NCBI GenBank assembly: GCA_013399855.1
Contig: VXAY01000723.1
Span: forward strand, 200,032 to 264,031
DNA: 64,000 bases
Origin: Oxyruncus cristatus
Lineage: Eukaryota > Chordata > Aves > Passeriformes > Cotingidae
Reading direction: 5' to 3'
This document shows positions 1-12,500 of the stretch, piece by piece (positions within the stretch are counted from its first letter, which is position 1; each line of letters begins with the position of its first letter). Under the pieces are notes generated by a model. It saw nothing but the letters and a program-made list of their open reading frames with translations. It ran no database searches and had not been told where the DNA came from. The position numbers were made by a program, and so were the translations under genes.

Positions 1-3000
1 ATGGTGAAAGGGGTGATGACAGACAGACAACACTCATGCATTCCTCTTCAGATGCATTTTCACATCTGTTTGGCATTTCAAGGGTTGTTTTCCAAAGAGT
101 ATCACTCAGAGATGTCCAAGCAAGGTGAGATCCTGCACTTGAAAGGCCAGGAAGAAGAGTTTACCAGGAAGGTACTCTGGACACGTGTGGTAAGGTGTGG
201 CTATATAAATTAAAAGGCTGAATGAGCCTGCAAAGAAATATTGGCTATTCAGCCTCTATACAAAAATCAGTGAGGTCTCTGGGTTTTCCTTTTTCTCCCA
301 GGGGAAAAGTATTTTTCCAGTGGTCTGAACTGCTGACCCAAACTTCTGCAGACCTGTAAGTGGATGTATTTTGTTACTCCCAAGATCATACTATTTTTAA
401 GATCTGAATCATCTATAAAAAATAAGACTTACATGCTTAAAAGTCTTCATAGGAACTCTGCCTGAGGCAGCAAACAGTCTGTCTTTTAAAATCTTCTTTC
501 ACCCTGTGAGTATTGTTCAGTTGTAGCCTCACAAATAAAGCCATAGGCCTGTACATACTTCCATTGCCTCTGTCTAGCCAGCAGTGCACTGTGCTTTGGC
601 ATGAAGCCTCCAGCCCCAGAAATGTCAGCGGGTACCAAATGTTGCAGGGTTCCTCCTCTGCAGCCCAGGGTAGAGAAGCACAACCACCCTGTCACTTCCT
701 CTGTCTCCTGGCATCTGTAATGTGGAAGAAATGAGAGACAGAGGCATTTGTTCAGAAACTGAGTCTTAAAAGTGCCTTTAAACACGTTAGTTGAATATCT
801 TTGCTCTATGACTTGCCAGTCCCATTTAAATGCAAAAAGCAGCAAAGGTCTTTTTATGAGAGTTTTCAGTGGACTTCACTAAATAGAATAAATATACATA
901 TGTAAAATTCAGCAAACATAGCTCTGAAACTACTGCTATAACAGCACAATAGTCAGATCAATGGCATAACTGAATCCAAGCTACCAGTGAGCTCAAGCAG
1001 CAGGTGTCCATTCAACCCACAGGATCCCCACACCAAGGAACATTTGTGTTGGTGCCCAAAGGAGACGACTGATTTCAAACAGGTGTCTCAAATATCATTA
1101 TACTCTTCATGGGCACAGGACATGGTTGCCTTTAGTAGGTTTTGGATCTTCCACCCAGGGAGGCAACCCAGCGAAAGCCAGTTCAGCTCTGGTTAGGGCA
1201 TTCGAGGACACAGTGACAGCCCCATCTGGCAGGGAGGCAACCTCTGCTTTGGCTCCTCTGCTGACGCAGTAGAGCAGGATCTTCTTCTGCATTGACTTGT
1301 ATCAAAAAGAAGCCAGTTGCTTAGCCTTAGAAAGCATCTTTAAGCTTTGGGATCAGTTAAATGGCTTATTGCTTTTGGAAACAGATCTAATCTATTCAAC
1401 TTACAGTAAGTAGGTGGGAAGCCACTACGAAAAGCCCAACAACTCCTGACAGTTTCCTTGCAAAATCTCTTATGAAGTGTCATGAACAATATTTCTTCCA
1501 TATCAAAAATGCTGAGTGTGAGTTTGGTCCATGGCAAAAAGAAAAAGCCATCCATCTGGAAGTCCATATAAAGTTTTTTACCGATTAATGTATTTTCTGT
1601 AATTGCTTCATTAATTCTTGAAAAATATTGCCTCATGGGAGCTTAAGGGAAGCAACAAAAGTCTGTAATTTTCCCCCTGATATTTAACACACAGGCAGGA
1701 CTACCTTTCCATTTTTGTTCAGGATAGGAACCATTTAGGATAAAGAAATTCAAGACTGCTGTGTACCAGACTAGTGCCATATTTGGGTAATTTTCTCAAG
1801 AGAATCAAGTACAAATTTCAGACTGAATCTTCAAGCACGCTGTGGCATGGATCCAGTCTATCTAAATGATTGCCTGTAGCTCTGGAATGAAGACAGTGAC
1901 AGAAAATCCTTTCCCAAACCACACAGATTTTGTGGTTCTCAAATAAAACTCCTTTTTCTGGTGATGCATTCTCAGGGATGGATATCTGCTCATGCAGTAG
2001 GGCTTCAAACACTGCAGTATTGCTTCTAGGCACCACTGAGCTTTAAAAAGTCACTGGATTCTGACAGGTGAGGTCTAGGGGGATTTTTACCAAGAAGCCC
2101 AGAGCTCTCAGAAAGGTTTTAGTTCAGTCAGTTGATGAATAACATAAACTTTGGGCTCAGAAAATAACAGGAATTAAAGGTGATCAGGGATTTACAGTCT
2201 ACATTCCTAAAACTCTAGAGGGCAAGGTATTAGGTGGAGGCTAGAACCATTTATTTTAGTTATATTAAATGGAAACTCTAGACACTGTCTGACTCTGCCT
2301 GCTCCTGCTGCTAACACCACCTGACAGAAAGGTTATATTATTATTATCTGCAGTTTACTTTTCTCCTTTTAAAAATGTTCAGCCTCCCAGTCAGAAATGG
2401 GCACAATGCCATGGGCTCCAAAAGACTAGGCTCAAATGAGGAAAAACCAATCAGATATGGAAAGTGTTTGCAAACATTTTTCATCTGGCTATGTGGGCAA
2501 TCCTCGGGAACGCCAAAAGGATCCAGATGAAAACAGTCTAGTATTTATAAAAATGGATGGCAAGCAGTATTTTTTACAAAGATACAGAGCAGCTGTACTC
2601 ATGAAGCTGTAGTTCAGGTAAATGCTAGCTCACCCACTGCCCCAGCCCAGCCAGCAGCTAACCAGGACCACGGGAAGGGCCACTGCCTCAGCAGTGGGCA
2701 CCAGGACTCTGCCAGCATGTCTGTGGTCTTCCCCAGGGCACTGCAGACTCCGTGCTCGCTCCATTTCTTTATGGTATAGTTTGGGCAGTTGATTGTTGCG
2801 TGGGGTTTTCCCAAGTATTTGGCAGTTCCAGCCAGTGAGAACGGCAAGTGTTCAGTAGGGCTGCATCTGGGGTTGTATGAAGTAGGTGAGAGCTAAAGGA
2901 GCAAAGAGCTACTCTGAAATATTTTTGTGGGCCTCAGAGCCCCACCAGTTCCTTACAGTTCTATCTCAGGACTGCCTCTCTGCTGCATCTGCAAAATATG

Positions 3001-6000
3001 CCATCCCCAAAATTACAGAAGAAACGGGAATGTAATTTTCCCCATACTATTGAAAAGCCTCCAGACAGTTCTGACATTCAGCATCTCAGGAAAAAAGATC
3101 TTTGCAGGTGTATGATTCTCTTCATTTACAGCAGTACAGAGTGAAAATCTTTTTTTGGGAGCCTTTATGCTCCCTTTTGGAGGCAGAAAGACTGAATGTC
3201 TGGTTGGGAATAGCAACTCATGCAGAGGATCCCTATGATGTTTCCAGGCCCTGTTGCTCTGTCTGCACAAGGGCTGGCCAAGCTGCTGACCTCCCCTGCA
3301 TTTGGAAAACCAGAGAAGCCAAATTTTTCTCCCTGGTTCTTCCAGTAGGGATATGACACTCACAACAGCTCTTTTAGCATGCTGCAGCACCAAACCCACT
3401 AGGAAGAATAAATTAATTCTTAAAAATAAACAGCCAGCCATAAAAGCATCCAGGAAAACCCTGGCCTCTGCTCTTCTGATAGCCTAGGGGTCTCAGTGAC
3501 AAATCACCCTTGCTACCTACCCCCAGTGAATAGTCCCTGCTTGTTAGGTCGGCTAATTGTTTTGGAGTGGATGCAATACATCTTCTGCCAGGAGAGGTTT
3601 GTGGGGCACATGATGCTGTAAAATGATCTTCTGTTTATCTAATCTCTTCTCTTGCTGCTATCATTGTACATACACACAAACTCCCTTTATAGCTTCCCTC
3701 CAGCCACTGCTCTGGTTACAAGCTTAAACAAGTCCTTGACCATTTTAAAACTACGGGTTTATTTAAGGAAATGAATGCAACAGCACTAGGCTGTTGTGGT
3801 CTCCTGGCAGGTAAGGTGTTGTGCTGCCCCTGCTCAGCCTGCTTTTCAAGGTCTTTGCAGAAATTTCTCTCCACTGGACAGCTGCTCGGCTGAGACACGG
3901 GTCTGCTGTTCTTTGCTCCGTTCACACATGCAGAGACAACCCTAGTTTGATTCAACATATGGAAATAAGCCATAAAATCAGATTAACATACCCAGTTCAG
4001 AGGAAGGTACAAGAAGTATGTTCCTGAGGACCTGAATCCTGACTTCTGCTGATGAGATGGCAATGGAGCTCACTAGAAGATGCTCGGGCAAAGCTGAAGA
4101 AAGATGGGACAGGAACACACCATCCGGCACCCAATGCACATTTCTAAAGCAAGGGCTTAAGCCACAACACAGCAAAAAAAGTGTAGCTTAGTGTGTAGGC
4201 CAGTACTAGAATTGACCTTTTCTCTGTGTTGCCAGAGAGAAATGTGAAACCAAAGAAAGTTTTATGACAGCTAATAATCTCCCTATCACTTCTGCAGTGA
4301 GTGAGTGGGCAGGTGATTAAGTTTTAATTGAAAAATTGGAGGGAATGGGGGGAAAAATCAGAAAAATAAACACTCAAGTCAGCAAGTCACATTAGTGACA
4401 GCAGCTAATGTTTCTAACATGAGCTTTAAATCCTTAAGCCTTCCTCCGAAGCAAACATATTATGCATTGTTCATAATGCTCTTAATTGGAAATACTTAGC
4501 TATTCAAATAGTAGAAGTACATTCAATTATTTGCTGAGAGCCTGGATCAATATCAATATTAATAGGTCATTTTAGGGGAGACATATTTAGATTTCATTTT
4601 AGAGATCACCTGCACAAAACAGTTTGAGACTGTAAGCTGGGCATCTCAGTTTCCTGAAACCAATCTCTGAAAACAAGAAGCTGGCTGAAGGCATTGAGGT
4701 TTGTGATGGTGGGGAAAATGCATCAGGACTTTCCTGGCAGAGAAAACACTACCTCAGCACTGAGGATCTGTCTGAAGCCACCCAAGATGTGATCTCAGGA
4801 GGGCTGGCACCTGCTGAAGTGATGGAATTTGCTCTGCCATGGTGTACAAATGGTGCAATGGTCTGCAGACTCTGCTTCAGGCCACGGGTTGCAGCTGTGT
4901 GTCCTTATCCCAGGCTCAGGCTGTGTCCTTTGCTTCTCCCGGCCCCTCACTGTGCCTGCCCCATGTGTAACCACAGGAACAGTGCCCAGAGCTTTCTGGG
5001 TGACAGGCAACTCTCTCAATGGCCTTGATTCACCACTTGGTTGAGTTTCCCCAAGTACTGTATACAGATATTAACTGGGAGAGACTGTCAATAACATAGT
5101 GATGTACAAGAGGGGCAAGGCTCTCTCTAAAGCCTTAACAGGAATTGCTGCCACTGGTGGCAATAGGAAATTACATTTTCAGGGTAAAAAGAAAATTACA
5201 CGTTCAGGCATTCTAGTCCCCAGGAGGAAGGAGTTAATGAGTCCATGGCAAAACACATCCACTGCCAATGCAGACACATTCGAAGAAAATCCAAACACAG
5301 TAACCAAGCAGCTCAGTTTTTTTCTTTTTAAGAACCAGTCCAAATCCAGCTCAACCTGGAGATTGATTGCAGTCTGAGGGCAGCCTGTGTGAGATCCCAG
5401 CCCCTGTCCCACCATCAGGTGTTGGCAGCACCCACTGTGCCTGCACACATGGCTTCAGACCCCAGAGAAGAGTCCACTATGGAGAGAGTTCATTTCTCTC
5501 CATGGTTCATGTATGATGAGGGTGGTGAGGGCTGTGGCTAGGGACTGAGAAGAGAAAATACTGAGCTTGTAACATTCTTTAGCCTCCAGATAGGCACAAA
5601 TTTAATAATATTTTTTAGTGATTTGCATTGGGTGACTCTTACATTATGGAATTACCAAGGAAGGCTTCTTTTGCACTGAAAGTATGCATAAGAAAACTTT
5701 ATCTTTTTACCCTTACATTACAAACTAATTGTTAATTCCAAATGGTCTTTTTTCTCACTCACTTATTCAGGATATATGGTGATTTTTCCCACCATCCTGG
5801 GGAAGGGAAAAGGACTAAAAATTATATTTCTATATTCATAAGAAATAGAATATGACAAATGCAGTTTCAAGCCATTTCACCCTTTGCTGTGAACATTTTC
5901 ACACTTTCCCTCTGGGTGCCCCACATACAGATGGGGTTTGCATACTGCTGCTGGGGCTTCTTATCCTGGGCAAAACCATTACCCGGGGTTAGGAGACGTA

Positions 6001-9000
6001 TTTGCCATCACAGCAGTTGTAAAGAGGACAGAGACCAGCCTGGGCAGAGACTGGCCTGCGATTCTCTGCTGATAAATAAACATCTCTGTTTCCCTTTTGC
6101 TGCATGCAACTTGATGGTAAAGATTTCAAAGAAAAGTTGAGCTGACATCAAAAAAAAAAAAAAAAAGACTCTCCAAAGCAAATAAGGAGAGATTTATTTT
6201 CTTATTCAGGTTTCTCAAAGGCTCCTTCTCTGTGCCCTTTCTGTACACAATGGTTTTCACCATTCAGGAATGCTTTCATTTAATGGCTGAAATAGCTTTT
6301 TGTGTCTCGTGGTATCTTTCTTTAACTGTAAAATAAACATTCTTTCCTTAACAGGTCTAAAGATGTGGGTTTTGGGGTAGCATGTAAATAATTGATCCAT
6401 AATATAATTTTTTTACTCACTGTACTATTAGACTTTGTTTTTCACTATGCTATTCTCTGTGTCCTGGTCTCCTCATAAAAGTTTGTTCAGTGTAATGCTG
6501 TAAAGATATGATTTTGCGTTTAAGCAAAGTAGTTACACCAACTCAGCCTTAGTGTCAAATATGTGATGTCTTTTGTATTGGTACAACTTATTTCCTTGCC
6601 ATGCAGGAACAGAAATGGCAGGATATGTTCCCTTACAATGGTATCAGGGCAGCTCTTGAGAACAAGATACTGGACAACAAGCACCACAGGAGAGATCTAC
6701 TCTTGATCGAAACTTTATGACTTTTCCAAAGTCTGTTTTTTTTCTGAGAAAAAAGAACACACCATTCCAGGCCCTCTGGCACAAGCAGCTGCCCACTGGC
6801 ATTTGTGAGCAAGGCAGAACGTGCCTCATGGTGCTGCTCATTTTTAATTTTTTTTTAAACCAAAATTAAAAAGATGCAACTACAATGATGCTGGGACTAA
6901 AGTGTATTGAGCTGCAGACACTGGTAGGCAGGGATGCCTGTCTGGGAGATGAATTCCTGCACAGTGATAATGGGTTATCGGGATTTCCTGCGTGGCTGTG
7001 TGAATCGGGGCCATCTGTCAGCAGCTTTCTGTGGTGACAGACCGATGCCGAAAAGACAGATGGAGGGAATCTGAAGTGAGAGACCTTCCCAGCTGTAGGG
7101 GAGGCAGAGCTGGATAGATTTACAGTCTGCCTCCTTCTCTTTAGGAGTGATGCTTTCCTGAAATGGTTTTTTCTCTGTCCATGTGATATTTTGGGACTAG
7201 GTTGTTCCCCAGGTGCTGCATTAGCTGCTGGAAAAGAATACTGCAGAGTCTCAGCTCAGGTGCATCCTGGGCAGCTGTATCTCAAAACCTGCCTGAAGGT
7301 GGGAGGATGTTTTACCCCAGCTCTAATTTTTGAAGCCCAAGAAGATACATCAGAAAGATGTAAAGGGAACTCACCAAATACTGTAGCCAGAAAAAGATTA
7401 AAGCTATGGCTTAAAAGTAGCTGCCTTATGCTCTGACAACAGATTATCAAAATATTTACTGTATCCTCCTTGCCTTAATGTAGTTTTTGGTGTTTCTGTG
7501 TGCTTCCCTCCATAACTAATTTATTGCAATTTGAGCACACCATTGTTGGTTTTGAATTCAAACAAACAGGTTTAGTGGTGATTTATGATTAAGAAATAGG
7601 AGCTGCCTAGTACTGGTGAGTTATCCTACAACAACAAACCAGCCCAGGCAGGGCAGTCCTAAGAATAATGCTGTTTTGTGGCAGTAGAGATTAAATGTTC
7701 AGCCTTCCTAAGATTTCTAAGCTTTCTTTGTGGTACTTTGCTGAAGATGAGGCATTAAGATTTAAGGCTAAAAGCAAGGCATGGATGCTGGAGAAAAGCA
7801 GTATCTTTCATTAGACAAAAGTCTTCACTAACTGAAGGCTTGTCCAGTTTCTCCAGCTATGTCATTTAGTGTAATAAAAGACCTTGCTTCCCCTTCCAAG
7901 ACTTTGTTGAGGGCATTTTAAAATGAGGCTTACATTTTAAAAAACCTGAAAAATTAGAGAGGTTGCAGTGGAAAGCTACACACTCAAAAAAAAAAAATCT
8001 GAGAGTTTGTGATTGCTTTGCAATACAGGAATTGCAGTTCAGGCTACTTAGCACGTCAAGATAAATACAGGAGCCTTGCTTAGACTGGTAGTTGTTTCAT
8101 GGGAAGAACATACCCAGCTGTGAAGGGCTTTTTACTCTTGTGAAGTCACAGCAAGAACCACTGCTGGAGAACTAGAACTATGAAATATGCTAGTGAACTA
8201 GAAATAATGGCACTTTTTTATGGTGCCTTGCTTTCTATGAGTTTTTCTCTACATTCAACTTGCAGGCTCAACAAACTGAAAATACAGGACCTGTACATCA
8301 TATTGGCGGATCCTTTCCCCTCCTGTAAAGAGCAACTTTACGAATTAGTTAAAACAGCATGGGATTATCTCCAAAGGGTCTGAAGTCTTGCAGTGTCTCT
8401 GAAGCTAAGGAGGACACAGAGACTACTGACTCTTTGTTTGCAATACTCCTCCAGAGGTAATGAAATACCATACAGCCAGGCACATGCTATAAATAATGAA
8501 TGACCTAAGAACCAGCTAGAGACCACTAAACATTGGAGGGATTAAATGGCCAGTCTAGGATTTAAGAGATGTGCATCATAAGATCTGCTCTGTCCAAGGG
8601 AGTTGGTAGCTCTTCCCTCACATTTATCTGTGAAGATAAATGCATTAAGGCTTGTAGGAAGCTCATGTGCTGCAAAGCAAAAGCCAGGTGCTTAAATACT
8701 AATCAAGGGATGTGGACATACAATAAACAGGTTGGCAGCTAATGAGACAGGCTTTTAAGAGGATCCAAACCCTTTCCCCTACAACAATCAGAGTAACATT
8801 TGTCTTACCGGCTGTTCAAAGAAAAATTGTCCAAGCAGTTCTGGTGCAGCTCCCACAATGTGCCAGTCTGCCCTGACACCTTCTCCTGCTTGTGTCGCCA
8901 TGCACTCAGGCAGCTGTGCCAGCCTGGTGAGAGCATGGGAGTCCTGGGGAAAAACAGCACGGTACTGGCTGGTAATTGAACAGCATCAGCCCATAGCCTT

Positions 9001-11189
9001 GCAACCAGTCAGCAAAGCCCCATTTAAAACCAATTTGAAGTTAAGCAAGAACAAGAGTGTGCACTTGCAAGTTTTTCCTCTCTTCTGAATTTTTCCTGCC
9101 TCTTGGTTTCCCTCATCCCCAGGATAATTTTGCCTTGATAATAATCAAGGTCCTTTAGACCACACACATTAACAGCCTTGTAGAGACAGAGCAGTTTGCC
9201 ACCCACACGTGCTGAAGCAAGTGACTTGTAACAAATGGTCAGTGGCCCACTTAGGGACTCTCTTTCGTTCTGCTGTGATGTTTGAAAAATTGTATTGCCT
9301 GACCCACTTGATTTGCTGAGGACTGGAAATGCAATGGACAACATGTCTGACTATAAGAGTGTAGGCAGGTCTCCCTGCCCAGGACAACCTTTTATCCCCC
9401 TTGTGAACATGAGCTGAGTTCCTACTACTTGAAACATTTTGTCTGGGTGGGATGGCTGGCAAGAGATTTCACCCAGGGAAGAACACTTCTGCAAACCTTG
9501 GTTTGTAGAGGGCAGAAGCACCAAGCAGGAGAAGTGAGATAACTAATGGGAGCTGCTCTCAGTTCAGTCAGCAGCACACAGTCCCCAGACCCCAGAGCAG
9601 CTTATGCTGGTGGCTGCAGCTCAGCCCAAGGCTTAGTTCTCTCAGGCTGTTACTTGCAGCCTATTCAGGGAAGGTCTGATCTACACCCTGCCAAAATCAG
9701 TGGGGGTCAGTGGCTGATGCTGCTGAGATGAGGATCAGGCTCCTGCTCACAGGTGCTCCCTCTAGTGAGGCTCCAGCACAGGCAAAGGGAGCTCAGACAT
9801 ATGGGAGCTGATAAAACAAGCCACAAAAATTGGCTTCCCACTGGCCCTGTCCTGTACTGGGCTTCTGTCGAGGGGTGTCAGGTGCCTGCTAATTACAGCT
9901 AATGAGGAATTTAATTGCCCTTCAGCAGAGGGCTAGCTTTGCAGGCTGCTGTGTGTCTGGGGGTGTGTGGTGGCCAGGGGTCTCCTTGCCCTGCTCAGCC
10001 CACACACATGGTGAAAAGGGACAGGGGACCTTTCTCTGCCCTCAGCACAGGGGGTTCTGTGGGGAGGGGTTGGCCCAGACCTACAGCCCCAAGCATATCC
10101 ACGTGCTCTTCTGATCTGCTCTCGTCCATCTGGAGGTCTTCGGATGTGGTAACCCTTCCTGCTGGGACCTGCCTCCTCTGTTCAACCCCGGGACTTGTGA
10201 AGGCTTCCTGGCAAGGTATGTGCTTCTGGAGGGGGCTTGGGTTTGTGCAGTGACTGTTTCTATGAGCTGTGTGGGGATGGCAGGAAGCAGGATCTTGGTG
10301 TTCTTAAGCGGTGAGGGGCTGGTGAGCCCCTGCTGACAGGCTGGTTCCCTTGCTTTGCCATGTGCTGGGTTTGCTTTGATCCAAATGCTCTGCTTGGTGT
10401 GTTTTGGGGGGATGGAGCCAGGTAGGAAGAAAGTGCCTGTGGAGCACGCATAGGAGGGCAGGCATTGGCTTGGACACACTGTTTACCATGTTCTGCCCCA
10501 TGTGCCTCCCCTATTCTGTTATGTATATAACACACATGGAGACCCTCTCCTCTCACCTAAGTGTCTGCATGTGGGCTGTATACCTACGCTCAGAATAATG
10601 AGTCTGTGCCTCATCCTACACAAAAGATAGGAGCTATTTTCAGGTAAAATCCAGGTAGGCAAAGTGATGTATAGCATGTTGCACGTTTCAGAGAGGCATG
10701 TTATATGTTAGAAGAAGCCTAGCTTCTCTCCTATTTAGTAAGTGAAAATTACTGCATTCAGTTGACCAGACCAGTCCCTTTTTTCTTTACAAAGGCAAAA
10801 GCTCCCTCAAACAGCATGAGTCCCATACTAAAGCTTCCCTTAGACTGTTCACCTTTAGCTCATGGCCTTTTCTTTCCTGAAGGCAGCTGATATCCAAACA
10901 GGAGTTTAAAAGAGACCATTATTGAATAGCCTAACAGGAGAGCAGGCGTGTGTGTGTGCATGCTTGGTTGTGCAACTCTGAAATAGCTGTTCTGGCTGCT
11001 GTGGGCATGGCTGTGGGTTAGAGCTGGGTGTGATTTTAACCTCAGCAAACCCCACTGGCTCCAGTAAAGCATCCTTGTCTCTTTGATTTTCCATGAATTG
11101 AATGTATTCTCAGAGACTTGTTGAAAACTGATGAGGTTTCAATTTCTTTTGACATGATGTGGCCAAGATCTTTTTAGCAGGTTTTGGTG
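1..11189. other. Gene-free flank, left edge
   Basis: No exon, RNA gene or recognisable mobile element was seen apart from the A17 run. Open frames are short, overlap on both strands and have no familiar domain. Two segments looked unlike background: an AT-rich homeobox-motif stretch (about 4290-4580) and a compact motif cluster (about 6960-7070). Confidence 0.6.
6150..6166 (+). repeat. A17 homopolymer
   Basis: Seventeen A in a row. No retrotransposed gene or target-site duplication is recognisable beside it, so it is listed only as a simple repeat. Confidence 0.95.
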
Positions 11190-11325
11190 TCTGGTTTTTT
11201 TGTGTGTGTTTTGTTTGGTTGGTTTTGGGTTTGGTTTGGTTTTTTGTTTTGTTTTTGTGTGTGGTTGTTTTTGGGAGGTTTTTTATTTGTTTGGTTTGGG
11301 TTTTGTGGTTTTTCTGACTGCTAAG
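11190..11325 (+). repeat. T/G-rich low-complexity tract
   Basis: Long run of irregular GGTTTT, TGTTTT and TGTGTG units on the + strand with hardly any C or A. A short A-rich patch with AAAAAAGAAAAAAAAG follows near 11370-11397. Confidence 0.88.
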
Positions 11326-12478
11326 AAATTCTCTGAACCACCTAATCTAATCAGATGACTAAATTCTTAAAAAGGAAAAAAAAAAAGAAAAAAAAAGGGC
11401 AAGTAGTAAATGTAAGGAAACAGGATGATTTCAACAGCTACCAGGTGGGGGGTTACAGGAGATCCAAATGCCCCTATGTTACAGTCTGTGTTATGGCAGG
11501 CAGCTCAGCTAGTCCTAGGGGAAAGGCTACAGGCCAAATTATTATTCTGTCATGCTTGTTTAAGACTAGAAGAAGCCTTTCAGCTGGAGAAGCTTAGAGA
11601 AATTGCCATATTTTGGGCAAGTCAAATGCACTCTTTCAAGAACTCTGTTTTGCAGGCAAAATATTGCAAATACTAAGCTATAAAGCCTGTATTGAATCTT
11701 TGCTTTTCTGTAGAAGTCCCTCATTCAGTCATGTTTTTAAAGCTCCTTTCAGTGGCTGGCAGGCCAGAACCACGCTGAGGGGCTGTGCAATAGCCCCGCT
11801 GTAGTTCACTTCTGATCGGTGAGATGGGCTGACACTGTTGTGACACATAGGCACAGGGGGAGGCATAGCTTTTATGTGCTCTGAATACAAGGCTCTGGGA
11901 TGAGTCTCAACTGAGTGCACCTGCAAAATTCAGGGGCAGCTGAGCACCACAGCACAGGAAAAAAAGAGAAAATGTTGAAGAGTGGCCCAGTTGGAGACAG
12001 ATCACCTGCTTTAATCCCTTGTGTTATTCCTCCCTCTGATAACTCTCTTGAACTCATCCTGCAGACTGACCTTGGCCCCTTCCTGCTCTGGAATGAGTTC
12101 ATTTTTAGCACTTCCATTTTTTCAAGTTGCCTGTGGTTCTGGCTTTGTGTGCAGTTGGTGGAGGTAGCACTGGCAATGCAGAGATGTACAGGGTGGGAGT
12201 CTGTGAAGGCAGTTATATTTCTCTGCTCTCTGGAGGATCTGGAAGTCCCAGAACTGCTTGATGCCTCATATTTCCCATCTATGAGATAGAAATTGAGAAG
12301 GTAAGTGCATGTATGTTACAGGTCATATAATGCACAGTTTCCTTAGGCAGCATATAGCTGCTGTGGCTTAAGGTGGTACCAAGGCTGTCCTGGATCACTT
12401 ATGACTAATACGAATGTGCCTGCAGTTAGGGAACACTTCCACAATGCCCCTTTCTTAGGATGAACTCAGGCCCTGAAA

Positions 12479-12500
12479 GCCTAGGTAAAGCCTAGGTAAA
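12479..12500 (+). repeat. 10-bp tandem pair
   Basis: GCCTAGGTAAA occurs twice with a 10-bp period, followed by GTCTG. Short and probably replication slippage. Confidence 0.85.

Noticed and set aside
6150..6166. Processed pseudogene tail
   Set aside because: No gene-like sequence precedes the A17 run and no target-site duplication was seen.
9750..9770. CTCF motif on the minus strand
   Set aside because: CACTAGAGGGAGC lacks the key C of the GGC core, so the match is too weak to list.
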